Positions 16,359-24,154 of a stretch of 64,000 nt of DNA are shown in pieces; position 1 is the first letter of the stretch, and the number at the start of each line of letters is the position of its first letter. A program made the translations under genes and the position numbers. The DNA is from Pseudomonadota bacterium. Lineage in GTDB: Bacteria; Myxococcota_A; Polyangia; Haliangiales; Haliangiaceae. A model generated the notes under the pieces. It made no database searches and was not told the origin of the DNA. It was given only the letters and a program-made list of their open reading frames with translations. The DNA lies in NCBI GenBank assembly GCA_023428295.1, contig JAEYYV010000069.1, positions 13,380 through 77,379 of the forward strand. Direction: 5' to 3'.

Positions 16359-17153
16359 TTAGCGGGTCGCCCAGTTTCGAGGACCATGTAGAGGTAAATA
16401 GGGCTTCGGGTCTAAGGCTTTGCCTTCCTTGCGGATTTCGAAGTGCAGGTGGGGTCCCGTCGAGTGCCCCGTCGAGCCCACCGCCCCGATGTCGGCGCCG
16501 GTCTCCACGCGATCGCCCTTCTTGACATGCACCTCGGAGAGGTGGGCGTAGCGCGTCTCGAATCCGTCCTCGTGACGGACGGTGACGAGGTTGCCGTACG
16601 TGCCGGCGGGACCTGCGTGAATGACTTCGCCGCCGCGCGCAGCGCCGACAGGCGTGCCGGTCTTCGCCGCGAAGTCGAAGCCGTTGTGCATCGAGTGCGT
16701 GTGATGGATCGGATCGATGCGCGCGCCGTATCCGCTCGTGCCGCGACCTGCGACGGGCAACGCGAAGCGCGGCGCGCCGTTCAGCTCGGGACCGAGGGTG
16801 GCGGGATCCGGCATCGACGCGAACGGAAGCGCGGGACCATTCACGCCGGGCGCGAGCTCGGGTCGGTGCGCACTGGTCGCGGCGATCTTGGCGCTGCCAT
16901 CGAGGTGCGCTTGAAACATCGACGCCATGCCGAGCCCGCCCGCGCCCGACATCTTCTCGGCGAGCGCGTCGTCGAGCATCTGCTTGAACGTGTCGCCCGC
17001 GAATCCACCATCGATGCCGCCGCCACCTGCGGGGCGCGCTTCCGCGAGCAACTGCCGCAGGAAGAACGCCTCGAGCTGCTTCGCGGCGGTCTTCGCCTGC
17101 TCCGCCTGGCTCGGCGGTTCGGGTGCACCCTTCATGGCCGAGACCGCGGTCAC
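16359..17153 (-). CDS. flgJ: FlgJ-like rod protein fused to M23 peptidase
   Basis: Residues about 15-90 form the FlgJ rod-binding domain: AAKQLEAFFLRQLLAEARPA, then GGFAGDTFKQMLDDALAEKM, where the L.EML.-type segment is clear. Residues about 140-260 are an M23/LytM endopeptidase with both zinc motifs, HNGFDFAAKTGTPV (HxxxD) and HSTGPHLHFEIRKEG (HxH). In enterics the second domain of FlgJ is a glucosaminidase; here a peptide cross-link hydrolase would open the murein for rod passage. There is no signal peptide, so export is expected through the flagellar apparatus. It overlaps flgI by 4 bases. Confidence 0.9.
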   Translation of the reverse strand: MTAVSAMKGAPEPPSQAEQAKTAAKQLEAFFLRQLLAEARPAGGGGIDGGFAGDTFKQMLDDALAEKMSGAGGLGMASMFQAHLDGSAKIAATSAHRPELAPGVNGPALPFASMPDPATLGPELNGAPRFALPVAGRGTSGYGARIDPIHHTHSMHNGFDFAAKTGTPVGAARGGEVIHAGPAGTYGNLVTVRHEDGFETRYAHLSEVHVKKGDRVETGADIGAVGSTGHSTGPHLHFEIRKEGKALDPKPYLPLHGPRNWATR

Positions 17154-18238
17154 ATCGTCTCCAGATCAGCGCGGAGCGCGCCGCTCGCTTTGAGGGCGCG
17201 CAGGATCGCGACGAGATCGCGAGGCTTTGCCCCGAGCGCGTTCAGCGCCGAGACGACATCACCGACGGTGGCCGCCTTGTTCACGATGCGCAGCGAGTTC
17301 TCGCCCTCCTTGACCTTGATGTCCGTGCGACCGACGACCTTCGTGTCGCCGCGGCCGAACTCGGTCGGCTGCGAGACCGTCGGCGTCTCGCCGATCTCGA
17401 CGGTCAGGCCGCCGTAGGTGATCGCGGCGGTGCGCAGCGTGACGGCCTCGCCGATGACGATCGTACCGGTGCGCTCGTCGACGATGACCTTGGCCCGGAC
17501 GTCGGGATCCACCTCGATCGCCTCGAGCTTCGTGATCAGCTCACCCACCTGCGACTCGGCCGCCTGGGGAATCGGCACCACCACGACAGCACCGTCGCCG
17601 AGGCGCGCGCTGTTCGGGCCGAGCACCGCGATGATCGCGTCGCGCATGCGCGTCGCCGTGGTGAAGTCCGGCTGCTTGAGGACCAGCGCGATCTGCTTGG
17701 TCGGCAGCTGCGTCGGTGCGCCCTGCTCGACGATCGCTGCGCTCGGCACGGTGCCGACGAGCGTGTGGTTCTTCTTTGTCGTCGAGCCGGTATCACCGCT
17801 CGCGACGAAGCCGCCGACCGAGAGCGAGCCCTGTGCGATCGCGTAGGTTCTTCCATCGGCGCCCTTGAGCGGCGCGGCGAGCAAGAGACCACCCGAGAGG
17901 CTCCGCGCGTTGCCGACCGACGAGACATGAATGTCGAGCGCCATGCCGGGCTTCGCGAACGCGGGGAGCTCCGCCGTGATCATCACGGCGGCGACGTTCT
18001 TGGACTTGAGGTCCCTCGGATCGATCGTGACGCCGAGCCGCTTCAGCATCTTCGTCAAGCCGGACTTCACCATCGGCGAGCGCGTGTCATCGCCGGTGCC
18101 GTCGAGACCCACGACGAGGCCAAAGCCGGTCAGGTGGTTCTCGCGGACTCCGCCGATGGTGGCGAGGTCCTTGATGCGATCCGCAGCGGCGTTGCCTGCG
18201 GCAGCCGCGACGAACAGGAGGGCGAGGAGAGCGCGCAT
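17150..18238 (-). CDS. flgI: Flagellar P-ring protein FlgI
   Basis: Forms the periplasmic P-ring bushing around the rod. The 362-residue protein has a Sec signal peptide (MRALLALLFVAAAAGNAAA, cleavage near residue 19). Family motifs follow: RIKDLATIGGVRENHLTGFG, VVGLDGTGDD, the NVAAVMITAELPAF segment, and C-terminal TVGDVVSALNALGAKPRDLV. One base overlaps flgH. Presence of P- and L-ring genes shows a Gram-negative envelope. Confidence 0.95.
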   Translation of the reverse strand: MRALLALLFVAAAAGNAAADRIKDLATIGGVRENHLTGFGLVVGLDGTGDDTRSPMVKSGLTKMLKRLGVTIDPRDLKSKNVAAVMITAELPAFAKPGMALDIHVSSVGNARSLSGGLLLAAPLKGADGRTYAIAQGSLSVGGFVASGDTGSTTKKNHTLVGTVPSAAIVEQGAPTQLPTKQIALVLKQPDFTTATRMRDAIIAVLGPNSARLGDGAVVVVPIPQAAESQVGELITKLEAIEVDPDVRAKVIVDERTGTIVIGEAVTLRTAAITYGGLTVEIGETPTVSQPTEFGRGDTKVVGRTDIKVKEGENSLRIVNKAATVGDVVSALNALGAKPRDLVAILRALKASGALRADLETM

Positions 18239-18930
18239 CAGAAGGGCCAGATCTTCGAGAGGGCGCGGCTTGCCCAGCCGCGGCGTTGCGTGTCGCTGAT
18301 GTCTCCGCGACCCGTGTATTCGATCTCCGCGTCGGCGATGCGCGACGACAGGACCGAGTTGTCCTCGTTGATGTCGATGCGGCGGACGATGCCCGAGAGA
18401 TAGATGTGCTTCTCTTCCGCGCCGACCATCACGACCTTCGTGCCCTCGATGAAGAGGTCACCACTCGGGAGAATCCCGCGAACTCGCACCGACAGCGTCG
18501 CGCTGACCTGGCCCGAGCGCGCCGTCGAGCCTTGGCCCGAGAACTTCTGGCTCGACGCCGTCGCGAACAACTTCGCGGGATCCACGTCGGGATACTTCGC
18601 CTTCAGCGCGGCCACGAAGCCGAACGCGGCGGGCATGCCGTATTGCGTGTCGTCAGATTTGTCGAGCTTCGTGTCCGCGTTGTTCGACGCGAGGTCCTTC
18701 TCGTCGATGCGGACGAGGAGGATGTCGCCGACACGGCCCGCGGTCGGATCTTCGAACAGACCCGGCGTGCCCTCGGCGTACAAGCTACCGTTCTGCGCCA
18801 CGCTTCGCTCGCCGAACTCGCCAGCGTCGAGCTGTCGCTTCTTCGGCTTGTAGGGTGCGATGTGCGACGTGCAACCCGCAGCGACCATCGCGACGAGTGC
18901 GAGACGAGAGAAACTGGTGATGGATTTCAT
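18238..18930 (-). CDS. flgH: Flagellar L-ring lipoprotein FlgH
   Basis: Outer-membrane L-ring subunit. The 230-residue product has a lipoprotein signal with lipobox VAAGC (Cys about residue 20). Typical FlgH segments are GSLYAEGTPGLFEDPTAGRV, GDILLVRIDE and VRVRGILPSGDLFIEGTK. YLSGIVRRIDINEDNSVLSS precedes IADAEIEYTGRG, and the end is SKIWPF. It overlaps flgA by 4 bases. Confidence 0.95.
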   Translation of the reverse strand: MKSITSFSRLALVAMVAAGCTSHIAPYKPKKRQLDAGEFGERSVAQNGSLYAEGTPGLFEDPTAGRVGDILLVRIDEKDLASNNADTKLDKSDDTQYGMPAAFGFVAALKAKYPDVDPAKLFATASSQKFSGQGSTARSGQVSATLSVRVRGILPSGDLFIEGTKVVMVGAEEKHIYLSGIVRRIDINEDNSVLSSRIADAEIEYTGRGDISDTQRRGWASRALSKIWPF

Positions 18931-19580
18931 GGCGCGTTTCCGAGGACGACAGTGGCTGGTGCAACCAACGTGCCCCGGACGATCGTCTTGTTATGTGCGA
19001 GCCGCACCGTCGCCGTCTCACCGGGACGAGCGACGAGCTCGAGCGTTCCCTCGCCGCGCACGCGGACCGCGCCGCGCTGCATGACGATGGCGACCTGCGT
19101 TCCGCGGGGAAGCGGAGGCGGCAGCGTGATGTCCTTGTCGCCGACGAACGCGCCAGCCTTGACGGCCTTGGCCACCTTGCTGCCGATGACGACGCCCCCC
19201 TTCGCGTAGCTCTTGCCGTCGACAGCGCGCGTCTCGATGCGCACGTCGTCCGCGGTGATCATCTGGCCCACGGCGAGCGACCTCTCGGCGATCGCCACGT
19301 CGGCGAGCTCGCCGATCAGAACGGGCACGAACACCGAACGCTGTCCGCGTACGGTGACCTTCACGCTCTTGCGGCCCACCGCGAGCTGACGCGGCAGCTC
19401 CACGACAACATCGGAGGAATCGACATCGAGCTTCGCGAGGTTCGCCGGGAGGTAGACCTTGGCGATGTCTGTGTTGGCCGGCAGCGACGGGAGCATCTGC
19501 TCGCGCATCGCATCTTCGACTGGCGCTGCGGTCGCGGCACTCGCCGCGAGAACGACGATCAATGCCGCGAGCGCCTTCAT
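18927..19580 (-). CDS. flgA: P-ring assembly chaperone FlgA
   Basis: Periplasmic chaperone for P-ring formation. The 217-residue protein has a signal peptide (MKALAALIVVLAASAATAA) and a C-terminal SAF-type domain: SLAVGQMITADDVRIETRAV with VIGSKVAKAVKAGAFVGDKD, then PLPRGTQVAIVMQRGAVRVR. ATGA overlaps with flgG before it and flgH after it place it firmly in the operon. Confidence 0.92.
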   Translation of the reverse strand: MKALAALIVVLAASAATAAPVEDAMREQMLPSLPANTDIAKVYLPANLAKLDVDSSDVVVELPRQLAVGRKSVKVTVRGQRSVFVPVLIGELADVAIAERSLAVGQMITADDVRIETRAVDGKSYAKGGVVIGSKVAKAVKAGAFVGDKDITLPPPLPRGTQVAIVMQRGAVRVRGEGTLELVARPGETATVRLAHNKTIVRGTLVAPATVVLGNAP

Positions 19581-20362
19581 CGCAGCTGCACCGTCTGGCC
19601 GAGCATCTCGTCGGCCGCCTTGATCACGCGCGAGTTGATCTCGTACGCGCGCTGTCCCGAGATGAGATCGATCATCTCCTCGACGACATTGACGTTGGAG
19701 ATCTCGAGCATGCCTTGGCGCAGCGAGCCCGAGGCACCCTCGCCCGGCGCGCCGATGACGGCCGAGCCCGACGCGTTGGTCTCGCGCATCAGCGTTCCAC
19801 CGAGCGACGCGAGGCCGCCGGGGTTGGCGAACGTCGCGATCTGGATCTGGCCGAGCTCTACCGATTGCGTCTCGCCGGGCATCATCGCGCTGACCGTTCC
19901 GTCGGCGCCGATGGTCACGTTCGTCGCATCCGACGGAATCGTGATGTCACCCGCGATCGCGTAGCCCTCGGCGTTCACCAGGCGGCCCTCGGCGGTCATG
20001 TGCAGCGCACCGTTGCGCGTGTATGCGGTGTCACCGTTCGGCAGCGTTACCGGGAGGTAGCCGTGACCTTCGATCGCCACGTCGAGCGGGTTGCCCGTCT
20101 GGCGAAGCTCGCCTTGCGTGTTCTCCTTCGACGTCGCCGCGAGGCGAACACCGAGGCCGATCTCGGTCGCGTCGGGTGCGGGCGTGCCGTTGCCCGTCGC
20201 GCTGCCGGCGGCGCGAACCGTCTGGTACATGAGGTCCGCGAACTCGGCGCGCTCCTTCTTGAAGCCGTTCGTCGACACGTTCGCGATGTTGTTCGCGGTG
20301 ACGTCGAGACGCGTTTGCTGGGCTTCCATGCCCGTTGCTGCCGTCGAGAGTGATCTGAACAT
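19577..20362 (-). CDS. flgG: Distal rod protein FlgG
   Basis: Distal rod subunit, 261 residues. The N-terminus MFRSLSTAATGMEAQQTRLD and TANNIANVSTNGFKKERAEF carry the ANNxANxxTxGFKK axial-protein motif. The mid-region GNPLDVAIEGHGYLPV, and the C-terminal LEISNVNVVEEMIDLI with SGQRAYEINSRVIKAADEM, are diagnostic of FlgG. Exported by the flagellar T3SS without a signal peptide. 14 bases downstream of flgF. Confidence 0.95.
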   Translation of the reverse strand: MFRSLSTAATGMEAQQTRLDVTANNIANVSTNGFKKERAEFADLMYQTVRAAGSATGNGTPAPDATEIGLGVRLAATSKENTQGELRQTGNPLDVAIEGHGYLPVTLPNGDTAYTRNGALHMTAEGRLVNAEGYAIAGDITIPSDATNVTIGADGTVSAMMPGETQSVELGQIQIATFANPGGLASLGGTLMRETNASGSAVIGAPGEGASGSLRQGMLEISNVNVVEEMIDLISGQRAYEINSRVIKAADEMLGQTVQLR

Positions 20363-20376
20363 TGGTTACTCCGTGC

Positions 20377-21087
20377 TCACTTGGGTCCGCCGAGGTCGCG
20401 CGCCGCGCGGCTCTCGACATCGTGGTAGCCCTGAATCACGCGCATCAGCGACTCGTAGGTGCGTGACACCTTCACGAGATCGACGACGCCGCGCACGACG
20501 TTGACGTTGGAGGACTCGAGCATCCCGCTGCGAACGAGCGGCGGCTCGGTGGCATCCGGCTGTCCCGATGCCGAGAACAGCGTGCCTCCCTCGCGCTTGA
20601 GCTGGTTGTACTTGTACTTCACGAGCTCGAGCTTGCCGATGCTCTCGCCGTCGGCGTTGACGCTGCCGTCCGAGCCCACGTCGATGACCTTGGTGTCGGG
20701 CGGGATCCTGATCGGGCCTCCTTCACCGCGGACCTTGAATCCGTCGACGGTGACGAGCGTGCCTTCTGTATCGAGGCGAAAGTTGCCCGCGCGCGTGAAG
20801 CGCGGACCGTTCGGCGTGTCGACGGCGAACATGCCATCGCCTTCGATCGCGAGATCGAGCGGGTTGCCCGTCTGCGCGAGCGCGCCGTACTGCGTGTCCA
20901 CGCGCTTCGTGCCCGCGGAGACGAGCGACGTGTCGGGTGACTTCGCGCCGGACAGCGCTTCGCGAAACGTGATGCGATCAGCTTGGAAGCCGGTCGTCGT
21001 CGCGTTGGCGATGTTGTTCGCCGTCGCGTCGAGTGCGTTGGATTGCGCGACAGCACCTGCCGTCGCGAGATAGATGCCGCTGCTCAC
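20377..21087 (-). CDS. flgF: Proximal rod protein FlgF
   Basis: A 236-residue rod protein of the FlgF/FlgG family: SSGIYLATAGAVAQSNALDA, then TANNIANATTTGFQADRITF, GNPLDLAIEGDGMFAVDTPN, and C-terminal ESSNVNVVRGVVDLVKVSRT. The shorter length and VVDLVKVSR ending separate it from flgG. The GTG at 21087 was chosen because GGAGG stands 5 bases upstream and the N-terminus then aligns with the family. It overlaps the fliA stop by 4 bases (GTGA). Confidence 0.9.
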   Translation of the reverse strand: MSSGIYLATAGAVAQSNALDATANNIANATTTGFQADRITFREALSGAKSPDTSLVSAGTKRVDTQYGALAQTGNPLDLAIEGDGMFAVDTPNGPRFTRAGNFRLDTEGTLVTVDGFKVRGEGGPIRIPPDTKVIDVGSDGSVNADGESIGKLELVKYKYNQLKREGGTLFSASGQPDATEPPLVRSGMLESSNVNVVRGVVDLVKVSRTYESLMRVIQGYHDVESRAARDLGGPK

Positions 21088-21803
21088 GCTGCCTCCTTCG
21101 TCGGCGCGAGATCGATCTCGGCGCGGAGCCGAGCGATCGCACGACCGTGGAGCTGGCACACACGCGAGGTGGTGACCTTGAGGACTTCCCCGATCTCCGG
21201 GTACGTGAGCTCTTCGTTGTAGTAGAGGCTCAGCACGAGAACATCGCGTGCTTCGAGGTGCGGGAGAGCCTCGCGGACCTGACGCAGGATTTCTTGTTTG
21301 GAGGCTTGGAGCTCCGGGGACGCGTCAGAATTCGCCATACCCTCGGTCGAGTCTGCATCGAGCGAGCCAACCTGAACGTGCACCAATTGCTCGAGCTCGT
21401 TCTTGTACTCGTCGAGGGAAACGCCAAGTGCTTCGGCGACTTCCTCGTCGATCGGCGGGCGACCGAAGTCCTTTTCGAGCTGCGCGATCGCGTGGCCGAT
21501 CTTGCGGGCAAGTTGACGGGTGCGGCGCGGCATGATGTCTCCGCGACGAAGCTCGTCGAGGATCGCGCCGCGGATGCGCTTCTCGGCGAACCCGAGGAAC
21601 GGCTCCTCGCGCGTCGAGTCGTAGCGCTCGGCGGCCTCAGTCAATCCGAGCATCGCGGCCGCGTGTAGGTCTTCGCGGGCGATGAACGCCGGGCACCGAC
21701 GCGCGATGCGCGATGCGATGCGACGAGCCACATCGAGATGCGAAGCGATCAGGGCATCGCGTTCTTTGGTGGGGCGCTTGAGCTGCGCCGAGTACGCCTT
21801 CAT
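21084..21803 (-). CDS. fliA: RNA polymerase sigma factor FliA/WhiG family (sigma28)
   Basis: A 239-residue sigma factor without region 1. Region 2 includes DLHAAAMLGLTEAAERYDST and FLGFAEKRIRGAILDELRRG, the FliA/WhiG mark (R.RGA..DELR). Region 3 is EEVAEALGVSLDEY, and region 4 has YYNEELTYPEIGEVLKVTTS with RVCQLHGRAIARLR. It directs late flagellar genes and is held by FlgM. The ATG at 21803 follows GGAGG. It lies between flhG and flgF, the arrangement seen in many bacteria with polar flagella. Confidence 0.95.
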   Translation of the reverse strand: MKAYSAQLKRPTKERDALIASHLDVARRIASRIARRCPAFIAREDLHAAAMLGLTEAAERYDSTREEPFLGFAEKRIRGAILDELRRGDIMPRRTRQLARKIGHAIAQLEKDFGRPPIDEEVAEALGVSLDEYKNELEQLVHVQVGSLDADSTEGMANSDASPELQASKQEILRQVREALPHLEARDVLVLSLYYNEELTYPEIGEVLKVTTSRVCQLHGRAIARLRAEIDLAPTKEAA

Positions 21804-22675
21804 CGAGAACCTCCGGTGGCCCGCACGGGTGCACGGAACCAAGACGCATCGGTATTGGTGTTGTGGGACAGCGCGCCGAGGACGCGGACGATCTGGCGGA
21901 TCGCGCGTGCGGCCGGCGAGTCGGGTGCATTGATCACGAGAGGAACGCCGATCTGCGCGCTCTCGCTGACGGCGGGATCCGCCGGGATGTAGGGCAACGC
22001 GGTGACCTCGAGATCGAGGAACCGATTCACGAGCGCCGACAGCCGCGCGACCACCTCGTCCGCTTGCGCGCGCGACGTGACGCGATTGGGAACGATGTAC
22101 GCGTGCCGGACGCCCTGCTCCGTCGACAGCACCTTGAGCGCTGCGTACGCGTCGGCCATCGACAGCGGCTCGGGGTTCACGACGACGAGCGTGTCCGTCG
22201 TCGCACTCGCGAACGTCGTCTGGATCTGACCGATGCCAGCGGCGATATCGACGACGAGCGTGTCGAACCTCGACGCGAGCGAAGCGACCATCTCGAGGAT
22301 GCGCCCCTGCGCCGCCGGCCCGAGGTTGGACAGCACGTAGCTGCCGTTGAGCGCTGGCAACAGCGAGATGCCGTGTGCCTGCTGGAGAACATCTTCGATG
22401 CTCGCGCCACCGAGGGCGTCGAGCACGTTGCGCTCCGGCGCGACGCCGAGCAGCAGATTGAGATCTGCCATGCCGAGGTCGGTGTCGACGATCAGCGTGC
22501 GCGCTCCCATCAGCGAGTGCGTGATCGCCAGGTTGAGCGCGACGGTGCTCTTGCCCACACCGCCCTTGCCGCCCGACACCGCGATCGCGCGCCGAGGAGG
22601 AATTGCCTTGATCGGCCCGGAGGGGGTCTTGTCGCCGCCGCGGATCACGCGGAGGGTGGCTGCTTGATCGGTCAT
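21800..22675 (-). CDS. flhG: Flagellar number regulator FlhG (MinD-like ATPase)
   Basis: FlhG limits flagellar number and, with FlhF, sets polar placement. The 291-residue protein has SGGKGGVGKSTVALNLAI (deviant Walker A), VDTDLGMADLNLLLGVAPER, and TLVVDIAAGIG then VVNPEPLSMADAYAALKVL, both typical of FlhG. The ATG at 22675 was chosen because the frame upstream lies inside flhF. The N-terminal TDQAATLRVIR resembles the FlhG activator helix that stimulates FlhF (DQA..LR.). It overlaps fliA by 4 bases. Confidence 0.93.
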   Translation of the reverse strand: MTDQAATLRVIRGGDKTPSGPIKAIPPRRAIAVSGGKGGVGKSTVALNLAITHSLMGARTLIVDTDLGMADLNLLLGVAPERNVLDALGGASIEDVLQQAHGISLLPALNGSYVLSNLGPAAQGRILEMVASLASRFDTLVVDIAAGIGQIQTTFASATTDTLVVVNPEPLSMADAYAALKVLSTEQGVRHAYIVPNRVTSRAQADEVVARLSALVNRFLDLEVTALPYIPADPAVSESAQIGVPLVINAPDSPAARAIRQIVRVLGALSHNTNTDASWFRAPVRATGGSR

Positions 22676-22679
22676 TGGA

Positions 22680-23864
22680 TTAGGCGGCTCGCGTGCGAGA
22701 GGGGGTGGAGATTCCGTGAGCGGCGAGGTGACCGAGGCGCTTCGCCGTCGGCTGCTCGAGGTCCTCGGGGACCTGCTGCCCCGTGGTGACCCACGTGATG
22801 GGCAGCCGCGTACGGCGCGGTGCCTCGAGGAGCTCGGGCACTGCTTCCTGCTCGTCCACCTTGGTGAACAAGAGGCGCGACGGAGACAGCGGCGTGTACC
22901 GCGTGACGAGCTCGTCGATCGCGTGCGCCGATGCGTGCGCCGGAATCGCGAGGTGAACCTCGAGGTCACGGATCGACGCGATCGCCGTCGCGAGCTCCAC
23001 GACGTGCGCCGTATCGCGCGGGCTGCGGCCCGCCGTATCGATGAGCGTGAGCTCGTCTTCGCCGTCGTTCTGCTCGATGTCGTCGGCAAGATCCGCCGCG
23101 TTGTCGAGCACCGTCAGCGGGACGCCGATGAGGTCGGCGAACGTGCGGATCTGGTCCACGCCGCCGATGCGGAACGTGTCCAGCGTGATCAGCCGAACGC
23201 GGCGCCCCTCGACGAGCGCTGCATGCGCCGCGAGCTTGGCGATCGTCGTCGTCTTGCCAGCGCCCGTGGGCCCGACGAGCATCACGACGCGCGCGCTGCT
23301 CGGCGCCACGAGCGGCGCTTCGCGCTCGACGCGCGGGCGCTTGCTGGCGAGCCCCGCCACCGCCTCGGCGATGGACTCCGCGGACGCCTTCTCGAGCGGC
23401 ATCGCATCCTCGATCGCCGCGTCGATCTTCGAGAGCTTCTTGGGCGCCGTCGAGGTGAGCTTCTCGACGAGCTGGCGCAGCGCCGCGATCTCGGCCTCGA
23501 GCTTCTTCGTCTCGGGCGCAGGAGCCGGCGCGTTGTTCGAGCGAACCATGGCGCGCAGAGAGCGCAGCTCGCTGCGAAGAGGCGCCATCGCCTTCTCGAG
23601 CTCGTCGCTGTCCGCGTCTTTCTTCGCCGCTTGGACGGCGGGGTTCGCGTACGGGTTGCCGCGCGTGAACGCCGGCGCTGGTGCCGGGTCGACCGCGCGG
23701 CCCTCGTCGCCGTCGTCGATGGCAGCGGAGATCTCGACCGCCGAGCCGAGCAGGCCTTTGCGAACCTGACGCGAGGAGATGATGACCGCCTGATCCCCGA
23801 GCTCCGCCTTCACCTTCGCGACGGCGTCGCGCATGGTGGCTCCTTCGAACTTCATGATCCGCAT
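22680..23864 (-). CDS. flhF: Flagellar placement GTPase FlhF
   Basis: SRP-type GTPase that marks the flagellar pole. Of 394 residues, the N-domain begins MRIMKFEGATMRDAVAKVKA then LGDQAVIISSRQV, the FlhF form. A basic/Ala/Pro linker follows. The NG domain has the P-loop GPTGAGKTTTIAKLAA, G2/G3 regions DTFRIGGVDQIRTF and LIDTAGRSPRD, and LLFTKVDE. The ATG at 23864 was preferred over 23855 because both align but the former adds a family-like residue pair; neither has a clear SD. A sigma54-type element lies 15 bases upstream. First gene of a 13-gene run down to flgL. Confidence 0.93.
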   Translation of the reverse strand: MRIMKFEGATMRDAVAKVKAELGDQAVIISSRQVRKGLLGSAVEISAAIDDGDEGRAVDPAPAPAFTRGNPYANPAVQAAKKDADSDELEKAMAPLRSELRSLRAMVRSNNAPAPAPETKKLEAEIAALRQLVEKLTSTAPKKLSKIDAAIEDAMPLEKASAESIAEAVAGLASKRPRVEREAPLVAPSSARVVMLVGPTGAGKTTTIAKLAAHAALVEGRRVRLITLDTFRIGGVDQIRTFADLIGVPLTVLDNAADLADDIEQNDGEDELTLIDTAGRSPRDTAHVVELATAIASIRDLEVHLAIPAHASAHAIDELVTRYTPLSPSRLLFTKVDEQEAVPELLEAPRRTRLPITWVTTGQQVPEDLEQPTAKRLGHLAAHGISTPSRTRAA

Positions 23865-23878
23865 CGAAGCGGTCGCAT

Positions 23879-23894
23879 TGCAGTGCCCGTGCCC
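23879..23894 (-). promoter_or_regulatory. Sigma54-type promoter for flhF operon
   Basis: Minus strand GGGCACGGGCACTGCA: GG and GC are 10 bases apart. The 20-base stretch around it is almost identical to that before flhB. Expected start near 23868, 4 bases before the flhF ATG. Confidence 0.6.
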
Positions 23895-23933
23895 GCGTAA
23901 CCATCTGCGATCGCTGATCACGTTCTCGTCGGT

Positions 23934-23949
23934 GTCGGCGAGTCTGACG
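23934..23949 (-). promoter_or_regulatory. Enhancer-type site upstream of flhF
   Basis: Minus strand CGTCAGACTCGCCGAC fits the dyad GTCNG-N5-CNGAC shared with flhB and fliM sites. Exactly 40 bases separate it from the GG of the promoter element, the same gap as fliM. Confidence 0.55.
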
Positions 23950-24012
23950 CGGTCGCTCTTCGTACCCACGAGCTACCCGAGGCGCACCGCAATGTCGGTA
24001 CACATGGGCATG

Positions 24013-24151
24013 GTGTCGACGAGCTTCGCGGTCGAGTCCGCGTACGGAGCGTCGCGTTCTTACTCGAAGAGCGTGCCCGGGTCGTGCACATCGGTGGTGC
24101 ATCGGGGGTGCATCGTGGAGCCCGCCTCCGTCGTGTCGACGAGCTTCGCGG
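24013..24151. repeat. 19-bp direct repeat pair in flhA-flhF gap
   Basis: GTGTCGACGAGCTTCGCGG occurs at 24013-24031 and again at 24133-24151, 120 bases apart, in the 290-base gap between flhA and flhF. Between them is a run of GTGCATCG-like units (about 24084-24115). No convincing reading frame covers the gap. Origin and role unknown. Confidence 0.6.
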
Positions 24152-24154
24152 CTC

